A stretch of 64,000 nt of DNA from Verrucomicrobium sp. BvORR106 (GCF_000739655.1 NZ_BATR01000018.1:1-64000), one strand, 5' to 3'. Positions 18,033 to 27,420 are shown, numbered from the stretch's first letter. Made by a program: numbers and translations. Notes: generated from the letters alone by a model not told the origin.

Positions 18033-18680
18033 TCAGTCCGGCCGGAGCATGCGCACGCTGCCGTTCACGGGGTCCACCATCAGGGTGATAAAGTTGGGCG
18101 GCAGGGCATCCCCCGCGAGGTCGGACTCGAGCGCCAGTGTCAGGCTCCAGTGACCGCTGCCGCCCAGATTGGTCGAGCCGTCCGGTTGAAATTGGAAGGT
18201 TGAAACCTTGAGCGCAGAGCCAGGCACGGCGCGGGCCAGTCTGAAATCCGGCGGTGGATCCGCCCCAGCCCCTGCGTTGTAGGTGGGGTTCAGCAGGGAG
18301 GACCACGAGGCCTCTGCGGTGCCGGTGGCGATGATCACGCCGTCTTCAAAGATGGTCATCGGCTGAAACGGGGAGCTTCCCACCCAAAGCTGGGCAGCCC
18401 GGTATCCCGCCGCGGAACCAGGCGCCTGCGCATCCGCACAGGAGAAGAAGCGCACTTCCACCGGATTGTTGAGCCGGATGGCGGTCATCCGCGCCAGGTT
18501 GATCTGGTTGGCGAGGTTGGAGGCTGCGGAGCCGAGGCGGTTGCTCTGGATAACCTGATTGGCCACCGGGGCCACCAGGCCCAGCAAGAGGGAGATGATC
18601 ACCATCACCATGAGCAGTTCCATCAAGGTGAAACCGCAAGGGCGGCGGGCAGAAGGGCGGGGGGTGCGAGAGAGGGGCAT
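18033..18680 (-). CDS. Verru_Chthon cassette protein D (prepilin-like)
   Basis: 215 residues from the ATG at 18680; an in-frame ATG at 18701 would overlap gene C by 19 bases and is the alternative. A short basic leader precedes the type IV prepilin cleavage motif G|FTLMELLMVMVIISLLLGLVAP: prepilin peptidase cuts after Gly, and the helix anchors the pseudopilin. The rest resembles GspH-type minor pseudopilins in size. It is the fourth gene of the A-B-C-D cassette that is characteristic of Verrucomicrobium and Chthoniobacter. The role of the cassette is unknown; type II secretion-like or pilus-like surface assembly is the natural inference. Confidence 0.88.
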   Translation of the reverse strand: MPLSRTPRPSARRPCGFTLMELLMVMVIISLLLGLVAPVANQVIQSNRLGSAASNLANQINLARMTAIRLNNPVEVRFFSCADAQAPGSAAGYRAAQLWVGSSPFQPMTIFEDGVIIATGTAEASWSSLLNPTYNAGAGADPPPDFRLARAVPGSALKVSTFQFQPDGSTNLGGSGHWSLTLALESDLAGDALPPNFITLMVDPVNGSVRMLRPD

Positions 18681-18682
18681 GA

Positions 18683-19780
18683 TCAGCGGGTGGTGCTCCA
18701 TTTGGCAGAGCGGATGGACACCGTGGTGGTGAAGACCTGGTGGTCCAGCTTCAGCGAGGACAGACGTGCGGTGAGGGCCAGCAGGTCGGCTTCGTATTTA
18801 GTTGCTTCCTTAAACCAAGCCGCATTCACGAGCTCCGCCGTGGAGCCGCCTTCCCTCTCGTAGCGGGATGCGGAAGCCTCGTCCAGAGCCACCATGGTCA
18901 CCTGCACGGTGGGAGGGAGCTGGTGCCGGGAAAGGGAAGCAACTGGGGACGCTGGATCAGAGAGGAAACGACGGGAGTCGTAGGAATAGTCCGGTGCGAT
19001 GTCGTAATCCTTTGCGCTGCTGGTGCCCGAGGGCACGGGACTGCGGGGACTGAACACCAGGGCGATGATGTTCTCGGCCAGGGGGCGGCTTTGCAACAAA
19101 GCCGGTGTGACACCGGTGTCCCGCACCAGTTCTGGATGGTTGTACCACGCTGTGGTGGCAGCTATAGGAGCCGTGTTCATGCCCTTGAATCCGGAGGGTG
19201 CCCCGCCAGGCGGCGCGTACACCTGGAACCGCTCGGTGGGCTGGCGGAACTCCATCAACCGGCAGCGACGCCGTGCATTGAGCCGGGTGCCCAGGAATGA
19301 TGGCTTCGTGCCCAGTACGGTGTCTTCCTCAAAGCTCAGGTAGAATCCCCAGGAATTAAGGCTGCTGTTGAGTTCACGGTAGGCATGGTCGTCAGCAACT
19401 CCCATCGGAGCCTGAAAAAAGACCGCATGCCCCAGCTTGGGTCCCAGGCCGGACTGGTTGAGCAGCGTGGCTGAGGGACCGCAGATAAAATGAAGCTCCG
19501 ACTGGCGCACATACCGGGTGGGGGCGTTGGGGTCGTTGTAGTCCCAGTAGGTGTTGAGAGTGGCCTGACTGAGCCGGCGGGTGATGGACTCAAACGCCAC
19601 CCGGGCTTCCCGGAACTGCTCCACCCGGGACTGCGCCCCCGTGTACACCCGCTGCGTCACGGCCAGGGTGTTGACCAGCAGGGTCATGATGAGGCTCAAC
19701 ACCGTGACGCTGAGCAGCACCTCCACCAGGGTGAAGGCGGCCCTGCGGAAACTGAAGGGAGAGGGTGACACTGGGTTCAT
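18683..19780 (-). CDS. Verru_Chthon cassette protein C (prepilin-like)
   Basis: 365 residues. After a 14-residue leader the prepilin motif reads RRA|AFTLVEVLLSVTVLSLIMTLLVNTLAV, with the conserved Glu at +5 of the mature helix. Ala rather than Gly precedes the cleavage point. Length and position between B and D fit cassette protein C. The C-terminal part is soluble and contains a YEREGGSTAELVNAAWF segment. It starts nine bases after the end of gene B and its end abuts gene D, so it is part of one transcript. It is presumably a minor pseudopilin analogous to GspJ. Confidence 0.88.
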   Translation of the reverse strand: MNPVSPSPFSFRRAAFTLVEVLLSVTVLSLIMTLLVNTLAVTQRVYTGAQSRVEQFREARVAFESITRRLSQATLNTYWDYNDPNAPTRYVRQSELHFICGPSATLLNQSGLGPKLGHAVFFQAPMGVADDHAYRELNSSLNSWGFYLSFEEDTVLGTKPSFLGTRLNARRRCRLMEFRQPTERFQVYAPPGGAPSGFKGMNTAPIAATTAWYNHPELVRDTGVTPALLQSRPLAENIIALVFSPRSPVPSGTSSAKDYDIAPDYSYDSRRFLSDPASPVASLSRHQLPPTVQVTMVALDEASASRYEREGGSTAELVNAAWFKEATKYEADLLALTARLSSLKLDHQVFTTTVSIRSAKWSTTR

Positions 19781-19789
19781 GGCAACTAC

Positions 19790-20389
19790 TTACCGGCTGG
19801 TCTTGGCCGCCAGCGTGCACACCTGGCGGTGTTTGCGGGCATTGGTGAAACGGTCTGCACTGGTCGCTGGCTGGTCGGTGATGCAAATGCGCACCTGCCG
19901 GAGGTAGTCGCTGGGAGCCGCCGTCGCGGCAGGCAGCGCGGGAGGGGTGTTGGACACGGCGATCCGGGCCGTGAAAACCGTCCAGTCTGGAGCGGCACCA
20001 CCGGTGGCGTGCAGCTCGTTCCCCTGAGCGTCGAAGTAGCACAGACTCCCGTCATAGCTGGCGAGATTGGCCGTGTCCGACCAGTCACTGCCCTGGAGCT
20101 TGGCCAGCACCTCCTGGGCAATGCGGGACTCCACAGTGTCATTGACGGAGTTGCGCAGCATCTCCATGCCGCCGGGCATGGTGGAGACCACGGACAACAC
20201 GCCAAAGGACACGATGGCCATGGCGAGGGTCACTTCCACCAGGCTGAAGCCCCTACCGCTTCGCGGAGACACAAGACTCAAGTCTTGAGGACGGAGGCGT
20301 TTGGCCATCAAGGGGAACAGCCGCGCGCCCGACCGGCGATTGGCAACCTGATCAACAGCGGCATGAGGGAGGGGGGCAATGGGGTTCAT
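19790..20389 (-). CDS. Verru_Chthon cassette protein B (prepilin-like)
   Basis: 199 residues. The ATG at 20389 overlaps the stop of gene A (ATGA at 20386-20389), which supports this start even though it gives a long 47-residue leader; an internal ATG at 20308 would give a shorter one. The cleavage motif is SGRG|FSLVEVTLAMAIVSFGVLSVVS, a type IV pilin N-terminal helix with Glu5. It lies between cassette genes A and C. The soluble domain is small. Probably a GspI-like minor pseudopilin of the cassette; the substrate is unknown. Confidence 0.88.
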   Translation of the reverse strand: MNPIAPLPHAAVDQVANRRSGARLFPLMAKRLRPQDLSLVSPRSGRGFSLVEVTLAMAIVSFGVLSVVSTMPGGMEMLRNSVNDTVESRIAQEVLAKLQGSDWSDTANLASYDGSLCYFDAQGNELHATGGAAPDWTVFTARIAVSNTPPALPAATAAPSDYLRQVRICITDQPATSADRFTNARKHRQVCTLAAKTSR

Positions 20390-23300
20390 GGAGAGAACTG
20401 GCGACGTTGGATGATGCGGTACTGGTAGTATTGATCGAGAGTCTCCTCGTTGTCCGCGGTGCCATTGGCGTTGAGGTCGTTGGGCGAAGCGAAGTCCGGC
20501 AGCTCCGGATCGTTCGGATCCACATAGCGCTCGATCAGGCAGGAGCCGCGATACTCGCTGCCCACGAGGTCGAGATCTTCATCCCACTCCGCAGGGTTTC
20601 CGGCGCGGCTCTTCTTGAGCGACTGGACGCGCAGATGGATGTTGTAGGTGTTCGACCGTGTAGTGAGGCGCGGGTAGAGCTGGTTGTAGGGAGCTTCACG
20701 CAAGTTGTCCCCAGTGAGGCGATGAGTCCCCCACCAAGTCTCCATGGTACTGTAGCTGGCAGCCGGGTAGGAGGGAGGTCCGGCATTCGTCCTGGGCACG
20801 AGGGCGATGGCGCAGATCTCCGTCGCAGAGCGGAAGATGTCTCCAGACGCGAACCGGTTCTCGAACCCCTTGAGAGTGCCGTTGAGGTGATCGGGATCGA
20901 TCTCCAGCCGGTAGTTCGCTGCGTAAGTGGTGCCAGTTTGGGATTTGTAGTTGGCCACCTCTGTATCCGGAATGGCCGTCATGCTGGTACCCTTGAGCAG
21001 GGCATGCAGGGCGGTGCGGCGTTTCACATGCCGGAAGGGCATGATCTCATAGTTCATGTTGATCTTGCCGGCCGTGGAGAAGGGCTCGCTGATGGCATAG
21101 GGCTCCACAATGGGCATCCAGAAGAGGTCCAGCCACAGATGATCCTGCGGGAAGCGCAGACCATAGTGCTGGGTGCCTGCCGCAGGCTGTGGGGTGAAGA
21201 GCAACGTCTGCCAGGGTTCCGGCTTGCCGGCGGTCTTGCCATTCACCCCGGTGGGCAGGGAGCCGAACATCACCGCAGAGGCAATCTGCCGGTTGGGCGA
21301 GTACGTGATGTTGTCCGTCTCCGCGGCCTGACTGCCATTGGCCCCGTCTGCAAAACTTGCCACGTATCCGAGCGAAAGCCCCCGGCTGAAGTAGCCGCGA
21401 TTCGTGGCCCCTTCGTCCGCCTTGTTCACATAGGGTCCGTCCTCCTGGAGGTCATAGCCCGTGTCCCAGTCCCCCGGGGCGTCATATTGGTTCTTTGCCC
21501 CGTTGAGAGAGACCGGCACAAAGGGCACGGCCGACTCCGGATAGGCCAGCCCTTCCACCAGGCGGCCGCCCGTTTCCGCGTTCTTGAAATTCTGGGTCCA
21601 GTCCTTGCGGAACTGGCCGCGTGTGGGATCGAACCCTACGCGCAGGCTCGCTCCGTTGTAGCTGGGATGCGGCGCATAGTAGTCCTTGTCCGCCGCATCC
21701 ACCGTGGAGCGCATGGCCACCAGCCGCATGTCGCCGCGGGCCTTGTCACCCGGATTGACTGTTATTCCATAAACCGTGTCTCCCGGGTACACGAGGTTGT
21801 TCATGAGGATCTGCGCCGTGTTCACCCGGGCCGTACCCGCAGGCAGGCTGGCATTGAACCGTTCCCGGTAGTTCAGGGTGAGCAGCTTCGCATTGTCAGG
21901 ATCCGGCACCTTCCCGGCGTCGTTCACCGCCCCCACCCGCTTCGGCACCGGCAGGGTCTGGTTGGGGAAATGAATCTTGAGTGTCTGGATGTTCGTCCCA
22001 TCCAGCAGATTCACCTTCACCGTGGCCGTGCCTCCCGCGAATGAGAAGGTGGTTTTTCCCGCCACATTGACATCCCCCACTGAGGCCCACACATCGAACT
22101 GGTGATTCCCCGTGCCTGCACTGATGAGGTCGCCGCCGAAGCCAGACCGATACTTGAAGAACTGGCCCGCCGGGGATGGCAGGGCGGTCTTGTTCGCCAG
22201 CCAGGAGTCCGCGGTGTAGTAGCCCTCGTTGAAGTTGACGTTCAGCAGGCCCGTGTTGCCCGTCACATCAGACATCTGCAACGAGGCATCATCCGCCTTG
22301 AACCCTTTGATGTCCGAGACCTGGAGCTGATACTTCTGATTGAAGGCGGACTGGCCGGGACTGATGCAGTAAGGCTGAATGACCAACCGCGCTCTCATCG
22401 CGAGCGTTTTGATATCGCTGCTATTTGTGCTGTCCACCCGGGTGGGGTAGAAGATGAGGGCGGCCTGGGCGACGGTGAAGAAGCGCCCCATGCCGGCGGT
22501 GTTGTTGATCTTGATGGGGGCGATCACCCCAAAGTCGTAGTAGTACGGAGAATAAGAGTAGTGAGGCACCAGGTTCTTCTGCGGGGTGGAGATGGCGTTC
22601 ACCAGGCTCCTCGTGTAATCGAAGCACTCCGTCAGGATCTGGTCGCGATCATTGGGATACTTGGCATTGAAGGATCCGCCGAAGCCGGGGATCTCACGAT
22701 CAGTCAGTCGTTGGAGGTAGCTGTACAGCACCTGATTACGCGGCACCTGGGCCCAGTCGGCGGTGGCACTGGCAGAGCTAGGGCTGGAGGGGTTGGCGGC
22801 CACCAGATGGGTGACCTGCTTCCGCTGGAAGGCATAGGAATAACCGGTGGCCTGATCTGCGGGATAGGTGGCGGGCAGTGCCTTGTCCCTGCCCAGGCTC
22901 GTGCAGAAGGCGATGAGCTTGTCATACGCATTGCGGGCGGTCGTGCTCCCGGCGGACTGGACGGTCTGCAGGGGCCAGAGGCTGATGCGGGGCGTGTTGA
23001 AGAGGGTGACCTCCGGTGCCCGGCTCTGGGCGGTGAGGAAGAACTGGGTCTTGGCCAGCACCTCGGGGTTCAAGCGCGCGCTGCTGACCTCCCGCCGCCC
23101 ATTGGCAAGCGCAGCATTCTTGAAGAAGTACTCATCCACCGTGGCATAGAGGCGGTCCTGATCCTTGGTGATAACCATCGCGCCGGTGGGCGTGCGTGAG
23201 CCATCCAGCGAGCCGCCGGTGGCAACGCGCGGGGCGAGATCGTAGTAGAGGCCATACTGGGAGGTTCCGTCCGTGGTATTGCCAGTGGTCGAGCCACCTC

Positions 23301-24204
23301 CTGATGTGAAGTACTTTCCAAGAACCACGCTGAGGCTGGTGGTCGCCGGATGGCCGGGGTAGCGCTGGAATTCGTTCCGCGCCGGCAGATAGTTGCCCAG
23401 ACGGCGCTCCGCCACGGTGTTGGCCCGTGGAATATCCCAGAACACACCTTCACTCGCGGTGTTGATGTTGACCTTGGAGGACTCATCATCTGTCCAGAAC
23501 GCCATCCGTCCCACCACGGGATTGTCAGCACTGGCTCCCGTGACCGTTACTTTGGCATCCGAGCCCGCTACGGCTGTCGCAGCTGCCACCGTTCCATCAC
23601 GGAGCAGGTAGAGCCACTTCACCGGCATGACGGGCTCACTGCCCCCGGTGCCTGGAGCGTTGACCACCTCGTAACCCTCCACCTCCCCCACTGCGGGAGG
23701 CTCAAGGACCGGGTAGTGCTTGCGCCCCTGCACCTCCACCGGCTCATTCAGGTCGGTGTACAGGGCACGCTGCGCGGACCAGTTGGCAGGCGGCACCTCT
23801 GCGTTGGCCTCGGATGCGCCAAAGGTAGCGACACGCATCTGGTCCGATGAGTAGAGCTTGTAGGCGGCGCTCAATGGGGTGCGTCCATTGGCGGCACCGC
23901 CAGTGCTGCCATACACCCGGATCATGCCAGGCTGGGAGGCCCAGGTTTTAGGGTTGGCCGGATCGGTGTTCAGCGTCTCCGTAGCCTGCCGGATCTGACC
24001 AATGACCAGATTGATCGCCGAGTCCGAGAGCATGCGGGAACGATTGCCCTCCGCATAACCTGACGACGCCTGGCGCTCCGTGGTGACCAGCGAGAGGAAA
24101 CCCACCACCAGCACCGTGATGAGCACCAGCACCATCAACACCATGATCAACGCGATCCCTCGGCGGGACGCTTTTTTCCAGGGGGCAGGGCATGATGGCT
24201 GCAC
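20386..24204 (-). CDS. Verru_Chthon cassette protein A (large GspK-like protein)
   Basis: 1272 residues, starting at a GTG; no earlier in-frame ATG fits. A basic stretch (WKKASRRG) precedes IALIMVLMVLVLITVLVVGFLSLV, a prepilin-like helix of the kind seen in GspK, where the Glu at +5 is missing. A further GspK-like feature is the MAFWTDDESSKVNINTASEG segment (residues about 230-250). The rest is a very large extracytoplasmic region without recognisable enzyme motifs. It is the first gene of the cassette and is coupled to B by ATGA. In type II secretion GspK caps the pseudopilus tip; by analogy this protein may cap a B/C/D pseudopilus. Confidence 0.9.
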   Translation of the reverse strand: MQPSCPAPWKKASRRGIALIMVLMVLVLITVLVVGFLSLVTTERQASSGYAEGNRSRMLSDSAINLVIGQIRQATETLNTDPANPKTWASQPGMIRVYGSTGGAANGRTPLSAAYKLYSSDQMRVATFGASEANAEVPPANWSAQRALYTDLNEPVEVQGRKHYPVLEPPAVGEVEGYEVVNAPGTGGSEPVMPVKWLYLLRDGTVAAATAVAGSDAKVTVTGASADNPVVGRMAFWTDDESSKVNINTASEGVFWDIPRANTVAERRLGNYLPARNEFQRYPGHPATTSLSVVLGKYFTSGGGSTTGNTTDGTSQYGLYYDLAPRVATGGSLDGSRTPTGAMVITKDQDRLYATVDEYFFKNAALANGRREVSSARLNPEVLAKTQFFLTAQSRAPEVTLFNTPRISLWPLQTVQSAGSTTARNAYDKLIAFCTSLGRDKALPATYPADQATGYSYAFQRKQVTHLVAANPSSPSSASATADWAQVPRNQVLYSYLQRLTDREIPGFGGSFNAKYPNDRDQILTECFDYTRSLVNAISTPQKNLVPHYSYSPYYYDFGVIAPIKINNTAGMGRFFTVAQAALIFYPTRVDSTNSSDIKTLAMRARLVIQPYCISPGQSAFNQKYQLQVSDIKGFKADDASLQMSDVTGNTGLLNVNFNEGYYTADSWLANKTALPSPAGQFFKYRSGFGGDLISAGTGNHQFDVWASVGDVNVAGKTTFSFAGGTATVKVNLLDGTNIQTLKIHFPNQTLPVPKRVGAVNDAGKVPDPDNAKLLTLNYRERFNASLPAGTARVNTAQILMNNLVYPGDTVYGITVNPGDKARGDMRLVAMRSTVDAADKDYYAPHPSYNGASLRVGFDPTRGQFRKDWTQNFKNAETGGRLVEGLAYPESAVPFVPVSLNGAKNQYDAPGDWDTGYDLQEDGPYVNKADEGATNRGYFSRGLSLGYVASFADGANGSQAAETDNITYSPNRQIASAVMFGSLPTGVNGKTAGKPEPWQTLLFTPQPAAGTQHYGLRFPQDHLWLDLFWMPIVEPYAISEPFSTAGKINMNYEIMPFRHVKRRTALHALLKGTSMTAIPDTEVANYKSQTGTTYAANYRLEIDPDHLNGTLKGFENRFASGDIFRSATEICAIALVPRTNAGPPSYPAASYSTMETWWGTHRLTGDNLREAPYNQLYPRLTTRSNTYNIHLRVQSLKKSRAGNPAEWDEDLDLVGSEYRGSCLIERYVDPNDPELPDFASPNDLNANGTADNEETLDQYYQYRIIQRRQFSP

Positions 24205-24241
24205 AGGCTGGGAGGGTGAATTTACCGTGCCATGGTAGGGG

Positions 24242-25186
24242 TTATTCTCGGGACGCGATGTAGCGAGAATTCGCCACAGAGGATGGCGCTCCCGCCTGCG
24301 GGGGCGGCCCTACGACCGCTGCCGCAGCCCGCAACCGGTAAACCCTGACATAGTCCACCATCATGCTCTCCGGCAGCTTTGAGCGATCCAGACGGGGAGC
24401 TTCCCAATCGGCGCAGAGCAGACTCAGGATGGCATACTGGGGCTGCCGGGAGACTCCCGCGCGGGTGCGGAAGACTTCATGCTCATCAATGAAGAAAACA
24501 TACTCGTCCGGCGTCCACTCCACGGCATACACGTGAAAGTCATCGCTGAGACTGCGGCCGTCCTTCAGCACGGGCGCCAGATCCAGCGGGCCGCCATCGT
24601 GCAGGTGCTGCCCGGTCTCCCCAGGCCAGTACAGGTTCGAAGCTGCGCCGCCATCTTTGCGCCCCGCGCCGAACCATTCAATGATGTCAATCTCCGCCCC
24701 GGTGAGGTGTTGGTTATTTCCAGCATCCATTTCGCGGCGCTCCGGCTGCAACCAGAAGGCGCCGTGATGCCCCTCCATGGCGTGGAACTTGATCCGGGCC
24801 TCCCAGCGTCCATACGTCTGGGAGAACTTGCCTTGGGACCCAATCATGCCCGTGTGAATGACCCCGTCCTTCTCGGTCGTGGTGAGCAGCAGATGGCCGG
24901 CACCATCCAGGGAGACATTCTCCGCACTGATCATGGCGCTCTCCCTCAGACCGGGGGCACGCACGGCCCACTTCGTAGCATCCAGCACCTGGCCGTCGAA
25001 TTCATCCTGCCAGACCAGCGTCCAGGGTGACACAGGATCTATCGGCTGCGCATTCTCTGCCTCTTGCTCACGAAGAGACAGACCAGCGACACTGACCAGT
25101 AACACGCCGCCGAGAGCCCAGCCCCATCCGGCGACCAGCATGTTCCGTTTTGATTCATGAATAGGCTGACAGACAACTGAAGACAT
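24242..25186 (-). CDS. GH16 family glycoside hydrolase (beta-glucanase/laminarinase-like)
   Basis: 314 residues from the ATG at 25186, which is preceded by GGAG at Shine-Dalgarno spacing; the TTG at 25195 is rejected. A membrane-anchoring or signal helix (MLVAGWGWALGGVLLVSVAGLS) is followed by LVWQDEFDGQVLDATKW, the GH16 entry motif. The catalytic EIDIIE lies at residues 165-170, with Glu165 the expected nucleophile and Glu170 the acid/base, next to TYGRWEARIKF and GAFWLQP. The family hydrolyses beta-1,3, beta-1,4 or galactan linkages, such as laminarin, outside the cytoplasm. It lies 37 bases upstream of the Verru_Chthon cassette and diverges from the two-component system. A palindrome sits at its 3' end and another upstream. 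Confidence 0.92.
   Translation of the reverse strand: MSSVVCQPIHESKRNMLVAGWGWALGGVLLVSVAGLSLREQEAENAQPIDPVSPWTLVWQDEFDGQVLDATKWAVRAPGLRESAMISAENVSLDGAGHLLLTTTEKDGVIHTGMIGSQGKFSQTYGRWEARIKFHAMEGHHGAFWLQPERREMDAGNNQHLTGAEIDIIEWFGAGRKDGGAASNLYWPGETGQHLHDGGPLDLAPVLKDGRSLSDDFHVYAVEWTPDEYVFFIDEHEVFRTRAGVSRQPQYAILSLLCADWEAPRLDRSKLPESMMVDYVRVYRLRAAAAVVGPPPQAGAPSSVANSRYIASRE
24259..24278. promoter_or_regulatory. 20-bp palindrome 55 bases upstream of cassette gene A
   Basis: TGTAGCGA-GAAT-TCGCcACA, one mismatch from a perfect dyad. It falls inside the last codons of the GH16 gene (encoding the VANSRYIAS segment) and 55 bases upstream of the GTG of cassette gene A. It is a variant of the palindromes at 17922 and 25223. 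If functional it would control the cassette; its position inside a coding end would be compatible with an operator. Confidence 0.4.
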
Positions 25187-25222
25187 CGTCTCCAAGCGTA
25201 GGGTATAGGGACGGTCACGTCT

Positions 25223-25242
25223 TGTGACGAGAACTCGCTACA
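25223..25242. promoter_or_regulatory. 20-bp palindrome in the GH16 / histidine kinase divergent region
   Basis: TGTgaCGA-GAAC-TCGCTACA lies 37 bases upstream of the GH16 start codon and about 40 bases upstream of the kinase start. It is the third copy of the motif seen at 17922 and 24259. The gap 25187-25280 must also hold both promoters; no clear -35/-10 boxes were assigned. Confidence 0.4.
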
Positions 25243-25280
25243 GGGCCACACGAGGGGTGACGGCTGGCAACGCCTGTGTC

Positions 25281-27404
25281 ATGATGCTCCACATCACCGT
25301 GATGCGTCGTCTCCCGTTTGCCGTCCGCTTTTCCCGCATTCGCCGGGGTATGGCGATCTGTCTGGCCATTGGTCTCGTCGGTCTGCCGATGTGCCTGTCT
25401 GGCGCCAAAGTAACGCTCCGGGCGATGGAGGCATCGACGAGCACCAGTCCCGCTCAACTGTCCAAATCAGTGGATGGCATCGAGGCAGGACTGGAAGGCT
25501 GGGCGGTGCCGGGGCAGACCGACCGCGTGCACTCCGCCGTCTTTGCCTGCGATACCGTTCAGCCAGCCGGGCGGTTGCGCATCTGGCTCTCTTTTCTCTC
25601 CGGGCATACGGACTCGGCTTTTCGTGCCTTCAGCCTTTCGATCACGCGTGATGCCACACCTTCCCTTTCCGGGAGATGGGAGAAGGTGGCCCCCACATGG
25701 TACAACTCCACAGAAGGGGAGATCATCCGCGATGACGGCCGGCTCCAGGTGACCGGGGTGCTGCAAACCCCGGTGTATCTTGTGGAAACACCACTCATCC
25801 CGCCGGGAGTCACCGGACTGCGGCTGGACGTGTACCCCGGCCAGGGCGTGGCTGGAGAAGCGTTACTCACGGAGATCCGCGCCGAGCGCAAGGAGGTCAG
25901 CACCACCAACATCGCCCTGGGGTGCCCCGTCATTTCATCGCACCCATTGGGATCGGGACAGCGTCCGGAGCACCTCGTTGACGGGCTCTCCGGCACCATG
26001 GCACACCCGCCCGCCCCGGACCTGGGAGATGCCTTCTACTTCCAGCTCGACCTGCGCCGTGTGGCCAGACTGGACCACATCTGCCTGCGGAACCGGGCGG
26101 ATGGACGCGCAACGGAGCGGCTTTCCAAAGTCCTCCTCCAGCTCTATGACCGGTCCCCCGAGCCCGGGGTGGAGCCGGTATGGACGGCCCTGCATCGTGC
26201 AGATGGTTCATACCCCGAACCCGGGCAGACGGATGTGGTGCGGGCCGTCTCGGGCAAAGGGGAGTTCCGCGGTCGCTATCTTCGCCTCTCCAGCCAGAGC
26301 CCGGTCGCCTTCTCTCCGCAGCTGGCCGAGGTGGAAGTCTATGAATCCCTCGTCTCTCCCGGCGTGGATGTCACCGCCGGCAATGATAAACTGCCGCCTG
26401 GAAGTTCATTCGACATTCCAGCGGGAGCCCCATGGCTCAGCTTCGTCATCAATAACCCGACATTGCCAGGAAACCTGATTCTGGGCCGACGCTGGCGCAT
26501 TGCCGGGGTGAGCAACGAATGGCTGCCGGTGCCGAACTCGGGCGTGGTCGAGTCCCGCGCTCTGCCACCGGGCAAGTACCTCTTCCAAGCGAGCCTGCGG
26601 CACACGGATCTGGAGTGGAATGACATTGAACTTTCCGTGCCTCTCATGGTGCCACTGCCTTTGTGGCAACGGCCGCTGGTGCGAGTCCTGGCGCTGCTGC
26701 TGTGCGTGGCATTGGCCAGTCTCGTGGCATGGCGCATCGCGCGCCGGCGCATGGCGATGAAGGTGGCCGAGCTGGAGCAGCGGCAGGAGCTGGACAACGA
26801 GCGCGCCCGCATCGCCCGCGACATGCATGATGTGGTGGGATCACGCCTCACCCAGCTCATGGTCATGCATGAGATCTTCGCCGCGGAGCATCCCCTGCCA
26901 GGAGATGCGGGTCAGAAACTGCAGCAACTGGGCGACACCGCCCGGGCCGCCATCTCTGAGCTGGATGAAGCCGTATGGGCGGTGAATCCGCGCAACGACA
27001 CGCTGCCCAGCCTCGCCAACTATCTGTGCCACATCGCCAGTGAATACCTGGCCCCTCTGGGCATCACCTTCCGGCAGGATGTCCCAGCCGAGTGGCCGGA
27101 GGTGCCTGTGGCCTCTCACCACCGCCATGAACTTTTGCTCGCCTTCAAGGAGGCCCTGCAGAATGTCGCCAAGCATGCCCAGGCTTCGCAGGTGACCATC
27201 ATCCTCCGCTACCATGAGCCCGACTTCCAGGTGCGCCTGGAAGACAACGGCCGAGGTTTGCCAGAGATGCAGACCGGGGCCGGGAAGGACGGCCTCCAGA
27301 ACATGACGTCCCGCCTCGCCGCCATCGGCGGCAATTGCCGCGTGCAATCCCGCCCGGAGGGAGGCACCATGGTGACGCTGCAAGTGCCCCTCCACCACCC
27401 CTGA
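25281..27404 (+). CDS. Sensor histidine kinase (HisKA_3/NarL type) with discoidin-like sensor
   Basis: 707 residues from the ATG at 25281; the start is uncertain, since a GTG at 25224 and ATGs at 25302 and 25350 are also in frame. An N-terminal hydrophobic helix leads to an extracytoplasmic region. It includes an F5/8 type C (discoidin)-like carbohydrate-binding segment (TNIALGCPVISSHPLGSG to FSPQLAEVEVYE) and a Y_Y_Y-like beta domain before the second membrane helix (PLVRVLALLLCVALASLVAW). The dimerisation domain carries ERARIARDMHDVVGSRL, with phospho-acceptor His516. The HATPase domain shows EALQNVAKHAQA and DNGRGLP. It probably senses glycan or cell-wall material and phosphorylates the regulator encoded 16 bases downstream. 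Confidence 0.92.
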   Translation: MMLHITVMRRLPFAVRFSRIRRGMAICLAIGLVGLPMCLSGAKVTLRAMEASTSTSPAQLSKSVDGIEAGLEGWAVPGQTDRVHSAVFACDTVQPAGRLRIWLSFLSGHTDSAFRAFSLSITRDATPSLSGRWEKVAPTWYNSTEGEIIRDDGRLQVTGVLQTPVYLVETPLIPPGVTGLRLDVYPGQGVAGEALLTEIRAERKEVSTTNIALGCPVISSHPLGSGQRPEHLVDGLSGTMAHPPAPDLGDAFYFQLDLRRVARLDHICLRNRADGRATERLSKVLLQLYDRSPEPGVEPVWTALHRADGSYPEPGQTDVVRAVSGKGEFRGRYLRLSSQSPVAFSPQLAEVEVYESLVSPGVDVTAGNDKLPPGSSFDIPAGAPWLSFVINNPTLPGNLILGRRWRIAGVSNEWLPVPNSGVVESRALPPGKYLFQASLRHTDLEWNDIELSVPLMVPLPLWQRPLVRVLALLLCVALASLVAWRIARRRMAMKVAELEQRQELDNERARIARDMHDVVGSRLTQLMVMHEIFAAEHPLPGDAGQKLQQLGDTARAAISELDEAVWAVNPRNDTLPSLANYLCHIASEYLAPLGITFRQDVPAEWPEVPVASHHRHELLLAFKEALQNVAKHAQASQVTIILRYHEPDFQVRLEDNGRGLPEMQTGAGKDGLQNMTSRLAAIGGNCRVQSRPEGGTMVTLQVPLHHP

Positions 27405-27420
27405 CCGCCCCACCCCGCCC

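Noticed and set aside
20407-22044. 545-codon frame opposite cassette gene A
   Set aside because: Antisense shadow; no start signal and no recognisable domain, whereas the opposite strand encodes a known family.
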